18,314 bases of DNA, from positions 1 through 18,314 of the forward strand of contig CAWHEG010000022.1 of the NCBI GenBank assembly GCA_963828405.1. The letters run 5' to 3'. The stretch's first letter is position 1, and each line of letters starts with the position of its first letter. The translations under genes and the position numbers were made by a program. This document shows positions 8,701 through 16,187 of the stretch, in pieces. The stretch comes from JANMJD01 sp963828405. GTDB lineage: Bacteria; Actinomycetota; Acidimicrobiia; Acidimicrobiales; Ilumatobacteraceae. The notes below the pieces were generated by a model. It did no database searches. It was not told where the DNA came from and saw only the letters and a program-made list of their open reading frames with translations.

Positions 8701-9540
8701 CGCCACCGTCCAGGCGTACGACGCCTTGATCTGCTCGACGAACGCGTCGGCCGTGAGCCCCGGGGTCGCAGCGACGATCTGGGCAACCGGGTCGCCGGCC
8801 GCATCGTGATACCACCCGGCGACGAGGTACGAGATGGTGCTACGCGCCGGGTCGTAGGTGGCTGGAAGGTCGTCGAGCAGGTCGTGGAACGTGAACACGT
8901 TCGTGCACAGCTCGTAGGTCGCGGCGAACGCCGTGTCGCCGAAGCCAAGGGCGTCGGTGCGCGAGGCGAACGTGCCGGTCGGATTCTCGGCCCAGGTTGC
9001 CGCGTCGAAGATCTGCCCGAGATAGGCGTACGCCGGGTTCGTGTCCGGGTCGGTCGGGCGCGGGGTCAGCGCGGTCCGGCTCGCCGCCCGGCGACCACCC
9101 GACGGGCCGGCCGGGCCGGCGACCAGGCGATCCGACTCGACCACCCACCCCCGAACCGCCGTCGGATTCGACGACGCCGTGTCGACGACGAGGCGCGCCA
9201 CGAGCCAGCGATTGGGCGCCTCGGGAAACTCCACGGCCCCCGTTCCGGCGGCGTCACCCTGGCCGCGGACCAACGCGTCGGGCAGCGCCCAGTGCAGGTG
9301 GACGCCCTCGGTGAGCGGGTCGTTCGTGGCAGTGAACGGGACGGGAAGCGCGGCGGCGGCCACGTTCGGGCCGGGGTTGACGTTCTGCGCCGCCTGTCGA
9401 TACGGGAGCACCGAGAAGTCGGGGCCGACGCGGGCGAAGTCCTTGGTCCCGTAGGACTCCGTCGCATCCCCGTTCGTGTCGGATCGACCGACGCAGAACG
9501 CTTGGACGTCCATCGGGACGAGGAGCTGGGTGTTGGTCAT
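3382..9540 (-). CDS. Giant 2052-aa beta-rich protein of unknown function (probable fusion of two ancestral genes)
   Basis: The frame opens at ATG 9540 in an ATGA overlap with gene B and stays open to 3382. Visible regions: 1-130, a conserved-looking N-terminus (LPVPFTAT...EGVHLHWALPDAL...PNRWLVARL); 405-500, a helical and partly charged stretch; 560-605, an Ala/Pro-rich linker; 600-1245, a mixed region with many beta strands. From 1252 there are two similar beta modules (about 1260-1410 and 1440-1570), an Ig-like module (about 1573-1658) and a repetitive beta region to the end, with YSPNGTDVVIV and FSPDGKVITAV resembling beta-propeller blades. No signal peptide or clear membrane segment is seen. 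I cannot name a family. The junction at residues 1240-1252 looks artificial: an internal ATG at 5787 with a strong Shine-Dalgarno suggests that C1 and C2 were separate genes. Confidence 0.75.
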   Translation of the reverse strand: MTNTQLLVPMDVQAFCVGRSDTNGDATESYGTKDFARVGPDFSVLPYRQAAQNVNPGPNVAAAALPVPFTATNDPLTEGVHLHWALPDALVRGQGDAAGTGAVEFPEAPNRWLVARLVVDTASSNPTAVRGWVVESDRLVAGPAGPSGGRRAASRTALTPRPTDPDTNPAYAYLGQIFDAATWAENPTGTFASRTDALGFGDTAFAATYELCTNVFTFHDLLDDLPATYDPARSTISYLVAGWYHDAAGDPVAQIVAATPGLTADAFVEQIKASYAWTVAPTPADVPTSTVCSGVIEGVAWDPTRRYVTRPPYDNGLVAAIGNNRVEAISALLATRPALRALPNVERLLESLQAGLLPDYVSDLASVEEHLHEHGFARRPGGSLWQVQARRSVGMSSPAPRPPPSIPTGVAAQLNELNVTQAAADRADDEIVSRRQQIFADWTKYIDLLYGVGPNDIDADGDVLPLIEAEIAELNAAVAAATALRASADYGRAAVEQLLNGTDLELVTTEAPRYWVATDPVVLIAGDDAAPPARHGGDGRFAPDGMLLCRTTVAVAAPEAGVGATVSGDSAPRTLAAPQSPAPAASLAAPLPNAPALVAPLTGGPRATVQALLAEIGCQAPPDVTISGGPASPVGMQLWNGANPWNPLLLQWRVELIPDHPLASPGSYPTTLITDGYRLDPDAIDLDPLALTAPGPIFDVYDGTVGLGGRTSLAIATQIQKYLSSYRDDAVDPQLNAVLQGVFGSNPAMMAQALGGLRPAMRMRRQVLQIPVGDPLATVAADGPRSVEFSNLTVPTAVGDQNTTAVEPGWGYRPIIAGQLNVLALRLVDTFGQIRDIRLDNGALIRSSSLRPTQDPAGATPVLLRPRLAQPSRLNFRWLAADNDLVESNSDPASSPICGWVLFNHLDSSLMIYDARGSAIGAFSTIGPLWQGAPGASDMFAPIETGFGDPAINPHLRAFALAIAARTDAVGFVTDLLRAIDRAASLIIPKGSAQNRSTSALFGRPLAIVRAQVDAELHGLASIDESWDALRSTVTTWDGMTYPADRPDGGFADVRIPVRLGDISNVSDGLVGYFVDDGTATYATFYSAAADTSGHGVVAPPDDAVTVTPRAGSKPAVVTMLVDPRCSVHATTGLLPMKDIEIPPAMYADALQHIAVPFLVAPLVTGAGRVRVPVPAEAGWMWSWITRTSDPAGWSQVDAVTSPNLRAAFDDTPQTIVDGWLRLTPMPPLVDVAGSHLFRPSRARGDRGEISMSTTVRRSPVGFVLSNTAGEPALTIGDGLAVNVLSFVVSNQTAGELALFAGAPVPDGQSDPTGPTTLYLYFGNLLTSDQVNRLTIAAPGWVATQVAGVWALTPAASGSLVAGGSVTFAITHVDVDGPPQDGHFIVDYSRLGNVPNGFTHLPLARVSATADGDPTLSLQIGFGSGLSTVVTTVDATQPRSNSLSLQLSTDVPNVAPTWDANKPPLFHLSFLYEESTPGGALTTRDLAQKIKVSPSAQTLTSWTVDPEPSGEDPVWTLRPKTGPILGAGSVAEFEIDSIVSELRPGPTQLSVSWENIPGFAPGVATAVIQKLAPLTVGAMTFDPSWIPTGQSVTPTLSWSTTGDPTTLELVAPHDTPLGNAVATSMVSPVAVSAATEFTMRAMRAADDATAAGSATFTLVSFPFTTSAKLDSPEISEVTAFCQPADSSLLYVACASYKDFAGNASASLLIIDGTTKALVAQIDQEWPRPPGAENELGTPSVWIAPNVTPGVDRLAMLGQQVLLVWDIAADHTVTKRSSTAVSDTLVLGFLPTGTIAAVVMDIKSPTHQFTVTEFDPLGVQPLRQLGPALGGDGLYGGFMITRDAEHIVYLGWIGPVPQTEDDNNAAIPGRLVVRKSRLADGVLVDEVALATWPLADFMVAVMIINMMPLSEMQDDSVVLYTPFAPPQNGSTDPPTDPSEPDPFAPLYGLTWMPLDGSGRSTMSPPGGSFRLNLSGQDAFVPPQYSPNGTDVVIVTDVGLWIAPANRPDLGVTVPVGPPLLPVVFSPDGKVITAVVQDPTNYNSFEIVTLTRTG
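5784..9540 (-). other. Inferred ancestral gene C1 (about 1251 aa), frameshifted near its 3' end
   Basis: This is the N-terminal part of the 2052-aa frame. Just before the internal ATG the long frame reads VAGSHLFRPSRARGDRGEIS, an unlikely basic linker. In the neighbouring frame the same DNA reads HTFSAPAAPAATEERSA and ends in TGA at 5786-5784, which overlaps the internal ATG as ATGA. Dropping one base from the C4 run at 5839-5842 (plus strand) joins VDVAG to HTFSAPA. The same 4-nt overlap occurs at the two upstream junctions of this operon, which supports the reconstruction. It remains an inference from reading frames and spacing. Confidence 0.6.
5794..5800 (-). promoter_or_regulatory. Strong internal Shine-Dalgarno site inside the 2052-aa frame
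   Basis: AGGAGAG on the minus strand lies 6 bases before ATG 5787, an optimal match and spacing. It is the deciding evidence for an independent start of C2. Confidence 0.6.
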
Positions 9541-11895
9541 GGTTGATCGACCTTCTGCACGAAACGGAACTGCTCGACACCCTCGACGAGCTGCAGCGAG
9601 AACTCCGCGGCGGTGAACGGCCTCGCCGTGCTGCTGCCGGGCAGATCGTTGGCGTGAGCGGCGTCGACGGCCCCGGCCAGGCGACTCGCCAAGGCCGAAA
9701 CAGCGACCGTCGACGGATCGGTTCGCATCGCCGGCGCGCCCGGTGCGCTGCCGACGATCTGATCGCCCGGCCGCGCCCCGGCAGGCGCCTGCGGCGGCAC
9801 CGTCACCCAGCGCAGGTCCTTGTCGGCGCGCACGCCGAAGTGGAGCCCAAGCGGGGGCTCCATCAGATCGACCGTGGCGATGACACCGGCGAACACGGCG
9901 AGGAAGACCGTGGGCGACACCAGCTCGGTTCGCACCGGAGTGAGCGGGGTTCCGGCGGCGTCGTATCCGGTGACCTTGAGGTTCGGCCAGCCGGCGACCA
10001 CCCCGGAGCGCAGCAGCAGCCCCGTGTAGGACTGCGGCCCGCCGGTCGCGGCGAGCACGTGGGGGCGGAACGCGGCGTCGTGCACCGCGTCGGCGGCGGT
10101 CGAGGTGCCGATCGACATCGCCCCTTCGAGCAGCGCGGCGGTCCAGCCCGGGTCGACGTGGAAGAAGCGCACCGACTCGACCGGGAGCATTGCTTCATCG
10201 GGAACGAGGTAGTTGAACGGCACCCCGTACAGCCGGGTGAGCCGGTTCAACCAGCTCGATACGACGTCGGGGAGCTCGGTGTCGGCATGGATCGCGGCGA
10301 GCGCCGCGGGGTCGGCGAGCACCTCGGCGTGCCGCTCGAACAGGGTACGCCGGGGCCGCAGCGAGGCGCAGCGATCGGTCGCCGCCGCCGCTTGAGCCGC
10401 GACCCCTGAAGCCGAGACCTTCGGGTCCGGCACCGGCCCCGTCGAGTTGGAGAGTTGTGGGACGACGTGTTCGGCGACGACCTGCATCGCCGCGTGGAGC
10501 ACCCCGAGGCCGTGGTCGGCCGTGGCGACTCCCGGAGCGGTGGCGCCGAGAGCGCTGTCGAGGAACTCCCGCTCGACGGCGCGCACCGTGGCCCGGGCGA
10601 CGGCGCGCTTCCAGTCGTAGAGCGCCGAGGCGAAGGACATGTTCTGCACCGCCAGCAGCCGACCGATCTGCCACGCCGCGGCGTACGTCGCATCGAGCAT
10701 CCCGGTCGTCGGGTCGTATCGCATCACCGCATCGGCGCTGTCGATCGGATCCGTCGTCGCATCGGGAAGGGGAACCGACAACCCGGTGCCGATGTCGAAC
10801 GGCACCAGCGGCCCGCGGATCCACGTGACCGTCCGGTCTCCGAGCCGGGTGTGGTGGTCGAGCGCGGTGTAGCCCATCCGGAACGCATCGGCCACCGTCG
10901 CGTCGGTGGCCGCCATCGTCGCCGCGGCGCCGGTCGGGGTCGGGATCGGGCGTTGCAGCGGCCCGCTGTCGAGGTGTTCGAGGAAGCCGTCGAACGTCTC
11001 GGTCGGGTCTGTGGGACGGAACGTCCAGCTCTTCAGCGACACGAGACGAACCGTCGCGGCCGGCTTTCCGGCATTGGGGCCGCCGGCGACCGTGATCGCC
11101 GAGGCGACATAGGAGCCGTCGGCGGCGATCGTCGGGAGGATGTCGGCGAGGTTCTCGAGCGACACGAGGTGAGCAATGCAGTCAGCGTCGCGCCGACCGA
11201 GCCGATTCGACACGACGACGGCGTAGGTGCCGTCGTCGTCGAGGGAGTCGGCGGATGCGACGGTGCGAACGTGGGTCAGCCACGGGAGGTCGGCCGCGGC
11301 CGGGGCGACCGTCGAGAACACGCCGACAGGCACGTCGATCACCCGACACGTGTCGCTCCACGACTCGCCGGGTTCGAGGGTGAGGCTCGGATAGCTGACG
11401 GCATCGACCGGCAGGGGTACGGCGCGCTGTCGTCGGGGAATCGGCGTTCGCAACCGCTGCAACCGGGGCGCCGGGCGCGTCCGCTGCACCTCCGGCGACG
11501 AGGTCGCCGACGCGGGCGGTTGTCGAATCGCCGACGCCGTCTTCGGGATGGAACACCAGCACCGCCAGCCACGGGCCATCGGTATGGCCAACCGAGCGTT
11601 GCCACGGGAGCGTGGCGTTGGCCAGCACGACGTGGGCGAGCACGTCGTCGTACTCGCCATGGGAGTCGGCCGGCGGAAACACCGAATGGACCGGGCTCGG
11701 GGTCAGACCGAACCGGGCCCCGGTGACGGCGAAGCGGTTCGACGAGCGGAACGTGTGATCGATGTGCGCCAACGCCTTCGGATCCTGCGCGGCGGGATCG
11801 GCGTTGCTGACGGCGTGCTCGACCGTGATCGTGTACACGCCTGATTCGAGGGCCGGCACCCGGCTCTCTCCGAACGTCACCACGCCGGAGCTCAC
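9537..11895 (-). CDS. Gene B: about 785-aa protein of unknown family, one frameshift
   Basis: The start is GTG 11895, which overlaps the stop of gene A as GTGA. The stop at 9537 overlaps the next start as ATGA. The first 152 residues (SSGVVTFGESRVPALESGVY, later HIDHTFRSSNRFAVTGARFG) are in one frame. From about 11437 the remaining 633 residues are in another (VPLPVDAVSYPSLTLEPGES onward). Removing one C from the minus-strand C4 run at 11435-11438 gives a continuous reading through NADSRRQRAVPLPVDAV. The N-terminal third looks beta-rich and the middle looks helical (AVQNMSFASALYDWKRAVAR). A compact motif, GVPFNYLVPDEAMLPVESVR then FFHVDPGW, lies near residues 555-585, and the C-terminus has AAEFSLQLVEGVEQFRF. 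These look like family signatures, but I cannot attach a name. No signal peptide or membrane span is visible. A downstream ATG in the second frame (11660) would give a wrong N-terminus. Confidence 0.75.
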
Positions 11896-14800
11896 GCCGA
11901 CACCCCCGCCGGGACCGGTCCGCCAACGGCACACAGGATCGGTGGGGCGAGCAGGACCGCGGCAGCATTGTGGGCGGTCGACGACATGTCGATCTCGGCC
12001 GAGACCGGCACACCGGCGGCGGCGAGCGACGCGATCATCGCCGCCCGGGTGGCCGACACCGCCGGTGATGCGATCGTCGACACGAGCACCTGCTCGCTGT
12101 CGGCCTGCTGGGCTGCGAACGGATTGTCCGCGGGAATCAGCGGTCTTGCCCAGTCGAGGTGACCTTCGATCTGATCGAGCGTTCCCTGCAACGCATCCAG
12201 CGGGATCGGCGTGGGCATCTCGTCGTCGGGCCGCTCGAACGTGGTCAGCGCGACCCCCTGCACGGCGCCCGGCAGCGTCAGCGGTGCGTTGTTGATCAGC
12301 TTGAGGTCGGTGTTGAAGGCGTAGGTGGCGTTCCAGGTGGCCAGCGGGACGTCGCGGGACGTCACGGCGTGCGTGACATGGTCGGCGAAGTCGTAGTCGG
12401 GGTCGACGACACCCTCGTTGAGCCGCTCGACGGTGATGCGCAGGACCGATCCGAAGTCGGCGTCCTGCACCTGCATCGGCCCGACGCCGAAGTTGGTCAC
12501 CACCCCCGTGGGGGTCAATGGCGTCGCGCCGGCCGGGGTGACCAGCAGAATCTCCTTGGCGGGCACGGCGGTATCGATCACGAGCTGCATGTGCAGCGGA
12601 TCGACGACCCAGTCGACCGGCCGATCGGGGTCGCCGGAGAGATCCTTGAGCAGGCCGGCGGCGACCCGGGTGCCACAGACCCCGGCCGCGACCGGGGCCG
12701 GGGAGTCGCTCGGGTTGGTCGCCTCGAGCGCACGCGGTTGCGTCGAGTCGGGGCTGGTGTTCTTCGCATTGGGACTGGTGTCCTTCGGGAGGAACGACGT
12801 AGCGAACTCGTCCCACCCGATCGGGGGCGGGGACGGCACGGCCGACCCGAAGGGGATGGTGAACGAAATGAACAACAGGTGCACCACCACCGTGCCGCCG
12901 AACGCCGGTCCCCACAGTTCGAGGTCGACCCCGACCTCGACTGTGATGACGATCGTGGCGACCAGCACCGGCAGCCGGATCGTGGCGCCGAGGTCGATGC
13001 CCACCCCGGTCTCGTAGTGGAACGGCTTCCAACCGAGCAGGAAGTCGGCGTGGGCGTTGAACCAGGCAGTGATGATGCTGGCGTTGAACGTCGCGCTCAG
13101 GTACCCGCCGGCCATGATCGCCGCCGGGGTGAGGGCGAAGTAGAGGCCACCCTTGACCGTCAGGGCCGTGCTGATCTGCCAGTTGAGGCCGAGCCGGGGC
13201 TCGTCGGGGAAGTACTTCGGCGGGACGAAGTGGGGGTGATATCCGCCGAGGGTGACGACGAACTGACCCGCCGGTGCACCGCTGACGGCGTCGTCGGCGA
13301 ACCACAGGTAGAAGGCGAAACCGCCGGTGAGCTGGCACGACTTCGAGAACACGTACGACCGGTCGGTCAGCTTGGCGCTGACGGCGATCAGCCCGCGGCT
13401 GGGGGCGAACGTGACGAGCAGGGCGAGTTCGACGTTGGCGATCGGATCGGTCGCTCCCGGCGGAATGCTCGCTTCGGAAAGCCCGAGCAGGTCGAGTTCG
13501 AAATCGGTCCCGAACTTGACGGTGAGCAGGGCAAACGACTGGATCATCTCGAACGAGGCGAATCGGATTCCCGCGGCGATCCAGTACTCGCCGTAGGCAG
13601 GCGGGGCGGTGTCGTGGAGCACCTCGATCGCCGACCGCGGATCCTTCCTGCCGGTGAACGGATTGTCGGGGCCGTCGCTCATCGCCCCGCGCACGAACGG
13701 ATACCGGGGCAGCTCGTCGATGGTCGGCATCTTCAGGCCGCGGTTGTAACCGAAGCCGCCGGCGAGCCCGTTGATGAAGAAGCACGGTGGGCCACCGAGG
13801 GGCACGTCGATGAGGGCGAAGATGAACATCGACGGGTGGCCGTCGAGTTGGCCGTAGGCGCCGAGGGCCGACAGCGTGAAGCTGGCGACCTTGATCATCG
13901 CCTGGCCGTCGTATTCCGGGCCGTCGGGCGAGTCGAACTCGGCGAAGCCCCCGGCGATCTCGATCGGTCCCGCCGAGTAGGAGATGTCGAGACCCTTGAG
14001 GCCGAGTGTGGTCGATGAAGGGTTCCGCACCGGGATGGCGATCGAGAGCGACTCCAACTCGACGTCGAGTCCGGCGAGGGCCACCCCACCGTCCACCAGG
14101 AACGCAACCGTCCGCTCCGGGTCGCTCCACGAGATGCCGAGCTTGTGCAGCGATACCGGACCGAACGACTTCTCGACGTCGAACCAGATCGGGTCGGTGG
14201 TCGGCCGTCGATCCTTGTCGTAGAGGGTGGCGTGGAACGTGTGCTTGGCGTCGAACGCGACCGATGCCGAGAACTTCGTGCGGGCCGGAGCGGAGGACGC
14301 CGCCAAATCGGTACCCGACTCCGATGCCTCGGTGGATTTGCCCGAGATCAGTGTGCCGGCCACCGGGTTCGACCCCGCGGTCTTGTCCCCGAACGTCGAG
14401 TCGAGGGGAAGCTCGAGGTCTTCGAGCCGCACGGCGGCGCCGACGTTCACGCCGTCGACGATCGATAGGTAGAGCCGCGGTTGGACGCCGGCCATCTGAA
14501 ACCCGTGGGTGTTCAGGATGCCGGTGGGGCCGTCGTCGACGTAGTCGAACCCGACGCTGACCAACTCGACCCCGACGGCAAAGGCGATGTCCCCGTCGTC
14601 GGGCACGTTCAACAGGGTCACGCCGATGCCCGGAGGCGAGTCGCTGTTGGTCCAGTCGCCGGCCTCACCACCGGTCGCCGCCGCCTCGAGCTCGGCCTTG
14701 TCCCCGCCACCCGTCGCCGCCTCGCCGTCGGCCGTGCCCTCGCCCGCCGTTCCGGTCGCGGCGTCGAACCCTTTGCCGAGCTGCAGCGTCAGGGTCGCCC

Positions 14801-16004
14801 CGCCGTCCGACGGTGTCGCCGGCTCGGAGATGACGATGTCGTTCATCGCCAGCCGCAGCCCGTAGCGGGTCGAATCGCTCGCCTCGTCGCGCCGCGCCTC
14901 GATGAACAGGCCTTGCTGCGGATCGCCGTGGATCTCGATCAGTCGAAGACCGCCGAGGGCCTGCAGAGCGTGTTCGAGCAGCCCCTGCAGCGTCAGGTGT
15001 TCGAGCTCGGTCAGGTCGCCCAATGCGTATCCGTCGTCGCCGTGCACCAGCAGCCCGGCCGCCACCAGGATCTTGGCGGCCGTCGGCCCGTCGTCGTTGC
15101 CCGACACGATGGGACGCTCGAGCCAGCCGGCCACGTCGCCGATGCGCAAGACGGTGTCGACCACCCCGCCGAGCCCCGAGAAGTCGCCGGTGAGCGGCGA
15201 GAAGTCGTCGTCGCCGGCCCGGGCGAAGACGCCGACGGTCGGCAGGCTCCCGGCGGTGGCGTCGAAGCCGGCCTGCATGTGCCAGGTGTCGTAGCTGTGC
15301 CCGGCGTAGGCAACCGGCGAGCCGGGTGCCGCAATACGGACTCCGGCCACGACGCGGTACGTGGCGCCATCGTTGATGAACAGCACCGGGTCACCAGGCA
15401 ACGGGGGCAACGACACCAGCGGAAACTCGACGAACGGGCTGACCGTCGTCTGCCCGATCGCGCCTGCCGCCCACAGGCCGATGCCGGCAACGAGCGAGTC
15501 GTCGCCGGCATCGGCGACAAGAAACACCCCGCCGGGCGGAGCCGCGCTCGCCGGGCTCTCCTCCGAGCTCGCCGGGCTCTCCTCCGGGTTCGGCTCGGCG
15601 CTCGCCGGGCTCTCCTCCGGGTTCGGCTCGGCGCTCGCCGGACTCTCCTCCGGGTTCGGCTCGGCGCTCGCCGGACTCTCCTCGGTGGGGGTCGTCGAGG
15701 CGGCGGGCGCCGGTCGCGGCAGGGGGAACCAGGTCGCCGCATTGGCCGCGCCGGTCGGGTCGAGTGTGGGATTCTTCGGCGGCTCGGGGAGTACGCACTT
15801 GAGCAGGTCGACGATGTCGCCGCGCCGGGTCGCATCGTTCGGGATCGCCCGCAGACTGGCGATCGGGTCGTCGAACCAACCGTGGTCGACCTGCAACGAG
15901 CCGGTGCCCTCGGCCTCAACGACGATGCCGGCGACCAGCGCGAGCGCACGGACGAGTTCCGTGAGATCGATCTCGTGGTCCCCTGCTGCAGCCCGCTCGT
16001 CCAT
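11892..16004 (-). CDS. Gene A: DUF6603 domain protein (1370 aa)
   Basis: The first gene of the operon, from ATG 16004, with GGGAGG 3 bases upstream. Residues 1-90 form a helical N-terminal region. Residues 108-155 are an acidic Pro/Ser/Glu repeat built on ESPASAEPNPE. Residues 160-540 are mixed, with a flexible Gly/Ala/Glu stretch at 415-450. The DUF6603 region covers about 600-1070, with the signature run FIFALIDVPLGGPPCFFING then LAGGFGYNRGLKMPTI at 727-762, and a late hydrophobic stretch (LPVLVATIVITVEVGVDLEL). A Pro/Ser/Thr linker near 1070-1105 leads to a C-terminal domain of about 260 residues. DUF6603 proteins are large and have no established function. No signal peptide is present, and the hydrophobic segments look like beta strands rather than membrane helices. 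The stop overlaps the GTG of gene B, so translation is probably coupled. The DUF6603 call rests on remembered motifs. Confidence 0.8.
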   Translation of the reverse strand: MDERAAAGDHEIDLTELVRALALVAGIVVEAEGTGSLQVDHGWFDDPIASLRAIPNDATRRGDIVDLLKCVLPEPPKNPTLDPTGAANAATWFPLPRPAPAASTTPTEESPASAEPNPEESPASAEPNPEESPASAEPNPEESPASSEESPASAAPPGGVFLVADAGDDSLVAGIGLWAAGAIGQTTVSPFVEFPLVSLPPLPGDPVLFINDGATYRVVAGVRIAAPGSPVAYAGHSYDTWHMQAGFDATAGSLPTVGVFARAGDDDFSPLTGDFSGLGGVVDTVLRIGDVAGWLERPIVSGNDDGPTAAKILVAAGLLVHGDDGYALGDLTELEHLTLQGLLEHALQALGGLRLIEIHGDPQQGLFIEARRDEASDSTRYGLRLAMNDIVISEPATPSDGGATLTLQLGKGFDAATGTAGEGTADGEAATGGGDKAELEAAATGGEAGDWTNSDSPPGIGVTLLNVPDDGDIAFAVGVELVSVGFDYVDDGPTGILNTHGFQMAGVQPRLYLSIVDGVNVGAAVRLEDLELPLDSTFGDKTAGSNPVAGTLISGKSTEASESGTDLAASSAPARTKFSASVAFDAKHTFHATLYDKDRRPTTDPIWFDVEKSFGPVSLHKLGISWSDPERTVAFLVDGGVALAGLDVELESLSIAIPVRNPSSTTLGLKGLDISYSAGPIEIAGGFAEFDSPDGPEYDGQAMIKVASFTLSALGAYGQLDGHPSMFIFALIDVPLGGPPCFFINGLAGGFGYNRGLKMPTIDELPRYPFVRGAMSDGPDNPFTGRKDPRSAIEVLHDTAPPAYGEYWIAAGIRFASFEMIQSFALLTVKFGTDFELDLLGLSEASIPPGATDPIANVELALLVTFAPSRGLIAVSAKLTDRSYVFSKSCQLTGGFAFYLWFADDAVSGAPAGQFVVTLGGYHPHFVPPKYFPDEPRLGLNWQISTALTVKGGLYFALTPAAIMAGGYLSATFNASIITAWFNAHADFLLGWKPFHYETGVGIDLGATIRLPVLVATIVITVEVGVDLELWGPAFGGTVVVHLLFISFTIPFGSAVPSPPPIGWDEFATSFLPKDTSPNAKNTSPDSTQPRALEATNPSDSPAPVAAGVCGTRVAAGLLKDLSGDPDRPVDWVVDPLHMQLVIDTAVPAKEILLVTPAGATPLTPTGVVTNFGVGPMQVQDADFGSVLRITVERLNEGVVDPDYDFADHVTHAVTSRDVPLATWNATYAFNTDLKLINNAPLTLPGAVQGVALTTFERPDDEMPTPIPLDALQGTLDQIEGHLDWARPLIPADNPFAAQQADSEQVLVSTIASPAVSATRAAMIASLAAAGVPVSAEIDMSSTAHNAAAVLLAPPILCAVGGPVPAGVSA
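15544..15684. repeat. In-frame 33-bp tandem repeat in gene A
   Basis: A 21-base core (GCGCTCGCCGGGCTCTCCTCC on the plus strand up to a few substitutions) recurs at 15544, 15565, 15598, 15631 and 15664, the last three at 33-bp period with a 12-base insert GGGTTCGGCTCG. It encodes an 11-residue unit, EESPASAEPNP, three times plus two shorter ESPAS copies. All unit lengths are multiples of three, so copy-number change keeps the frame. It likely forms a disordered acidic spacer. Confidence 0.85.
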
Positions 16005-16016
16005 GGCCCTCCCGCC

Positions 16017-16045
16017 GGAGCATACGCGAGCCCGAAAGGGGCCTG
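16017..16045 (-). promoter_or_regulatory. Possible promoter of the giant-protein operon (weak)
   Basis: On the minus strand TATGCT near 16017-16022 is a fair -10 box, with TTCAGG as a poor -35 at a 17-base spacing. It lies just upstream of gene A and would leave a leader of only a few bases before the GGGAGG site. A promoter further up the 183-bp divergent region is equally possible. Confidence 0.25.
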
Positions 16046-16115
16046 AACCACGACGTGCGGCCGGTCGACCGCGCGCGCTCGGGGGTGTGGTGCGGGCGGC
16101 ATGACGGGTGTCTCG

Positions 16116-16144
16116 TTGACCGCACCAAGGAGCGGTCGTACAGT
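16116..16144 (+). promoter_or_regulatory. Promoter with an inverted repeat between -35 and -10
   Basis: TTGACC (16116-16121) and TACAGT (16139-16144) are separated by 17 bases, a good sigma-70-type match ahead of the ATG at 16188. An inverted repeat, GACCGC-N8-GCGGTC (16118-16137), overlaps the -35 box and fills the spacer, which is the expected place for a repressor operator. The divergent operon begins 183 bp away from this gene, so one regulator could act on both. Confidence 0.5.
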
Positions 16145-16187
16145 CGGCTCATCGCCCGAATTCATCAAAAGGAAACACGGAGAGATC

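Noticed and set aside
6082..9546. 1154-aa open frame on the plus strand opposite the giant ORF
   Set aside because: Its product is an Arg/Gly/Val/Asp-rich sequence without domain-like order. It is the usual antisense shadow of a GC-rich gene whose codons end in C/G; the minus-strand reading has coherent strands and motifs.
12159..14018. Long plus-strand frames across gene A (also 14481-16046)
   Set aside because: Antisense shadows with low-complexity Arg/Gly/Glu composition and no supporting start signals.
11182..14130. 982-aa minus-strand frame overlapping genes A and B
   Set aside because: Only its last part (11895 to about 11437) is real, as the N-terminus of gene B. The rest is an Arg/Pro-rich shadow of gene A.
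15544..15684. CRISPR-like array
   Set aside because: Units are in frame within gene A, the intervening 12-base inserts are identical rather than unique spacers, and no cas gene is present.
16101..16187. Upstream ATG/GTG extension of the 201-aa protein to 16101
   Set aside because: This interval contains the -35/-10 boxes and the ribosome-binding site of the ATG at 16188.
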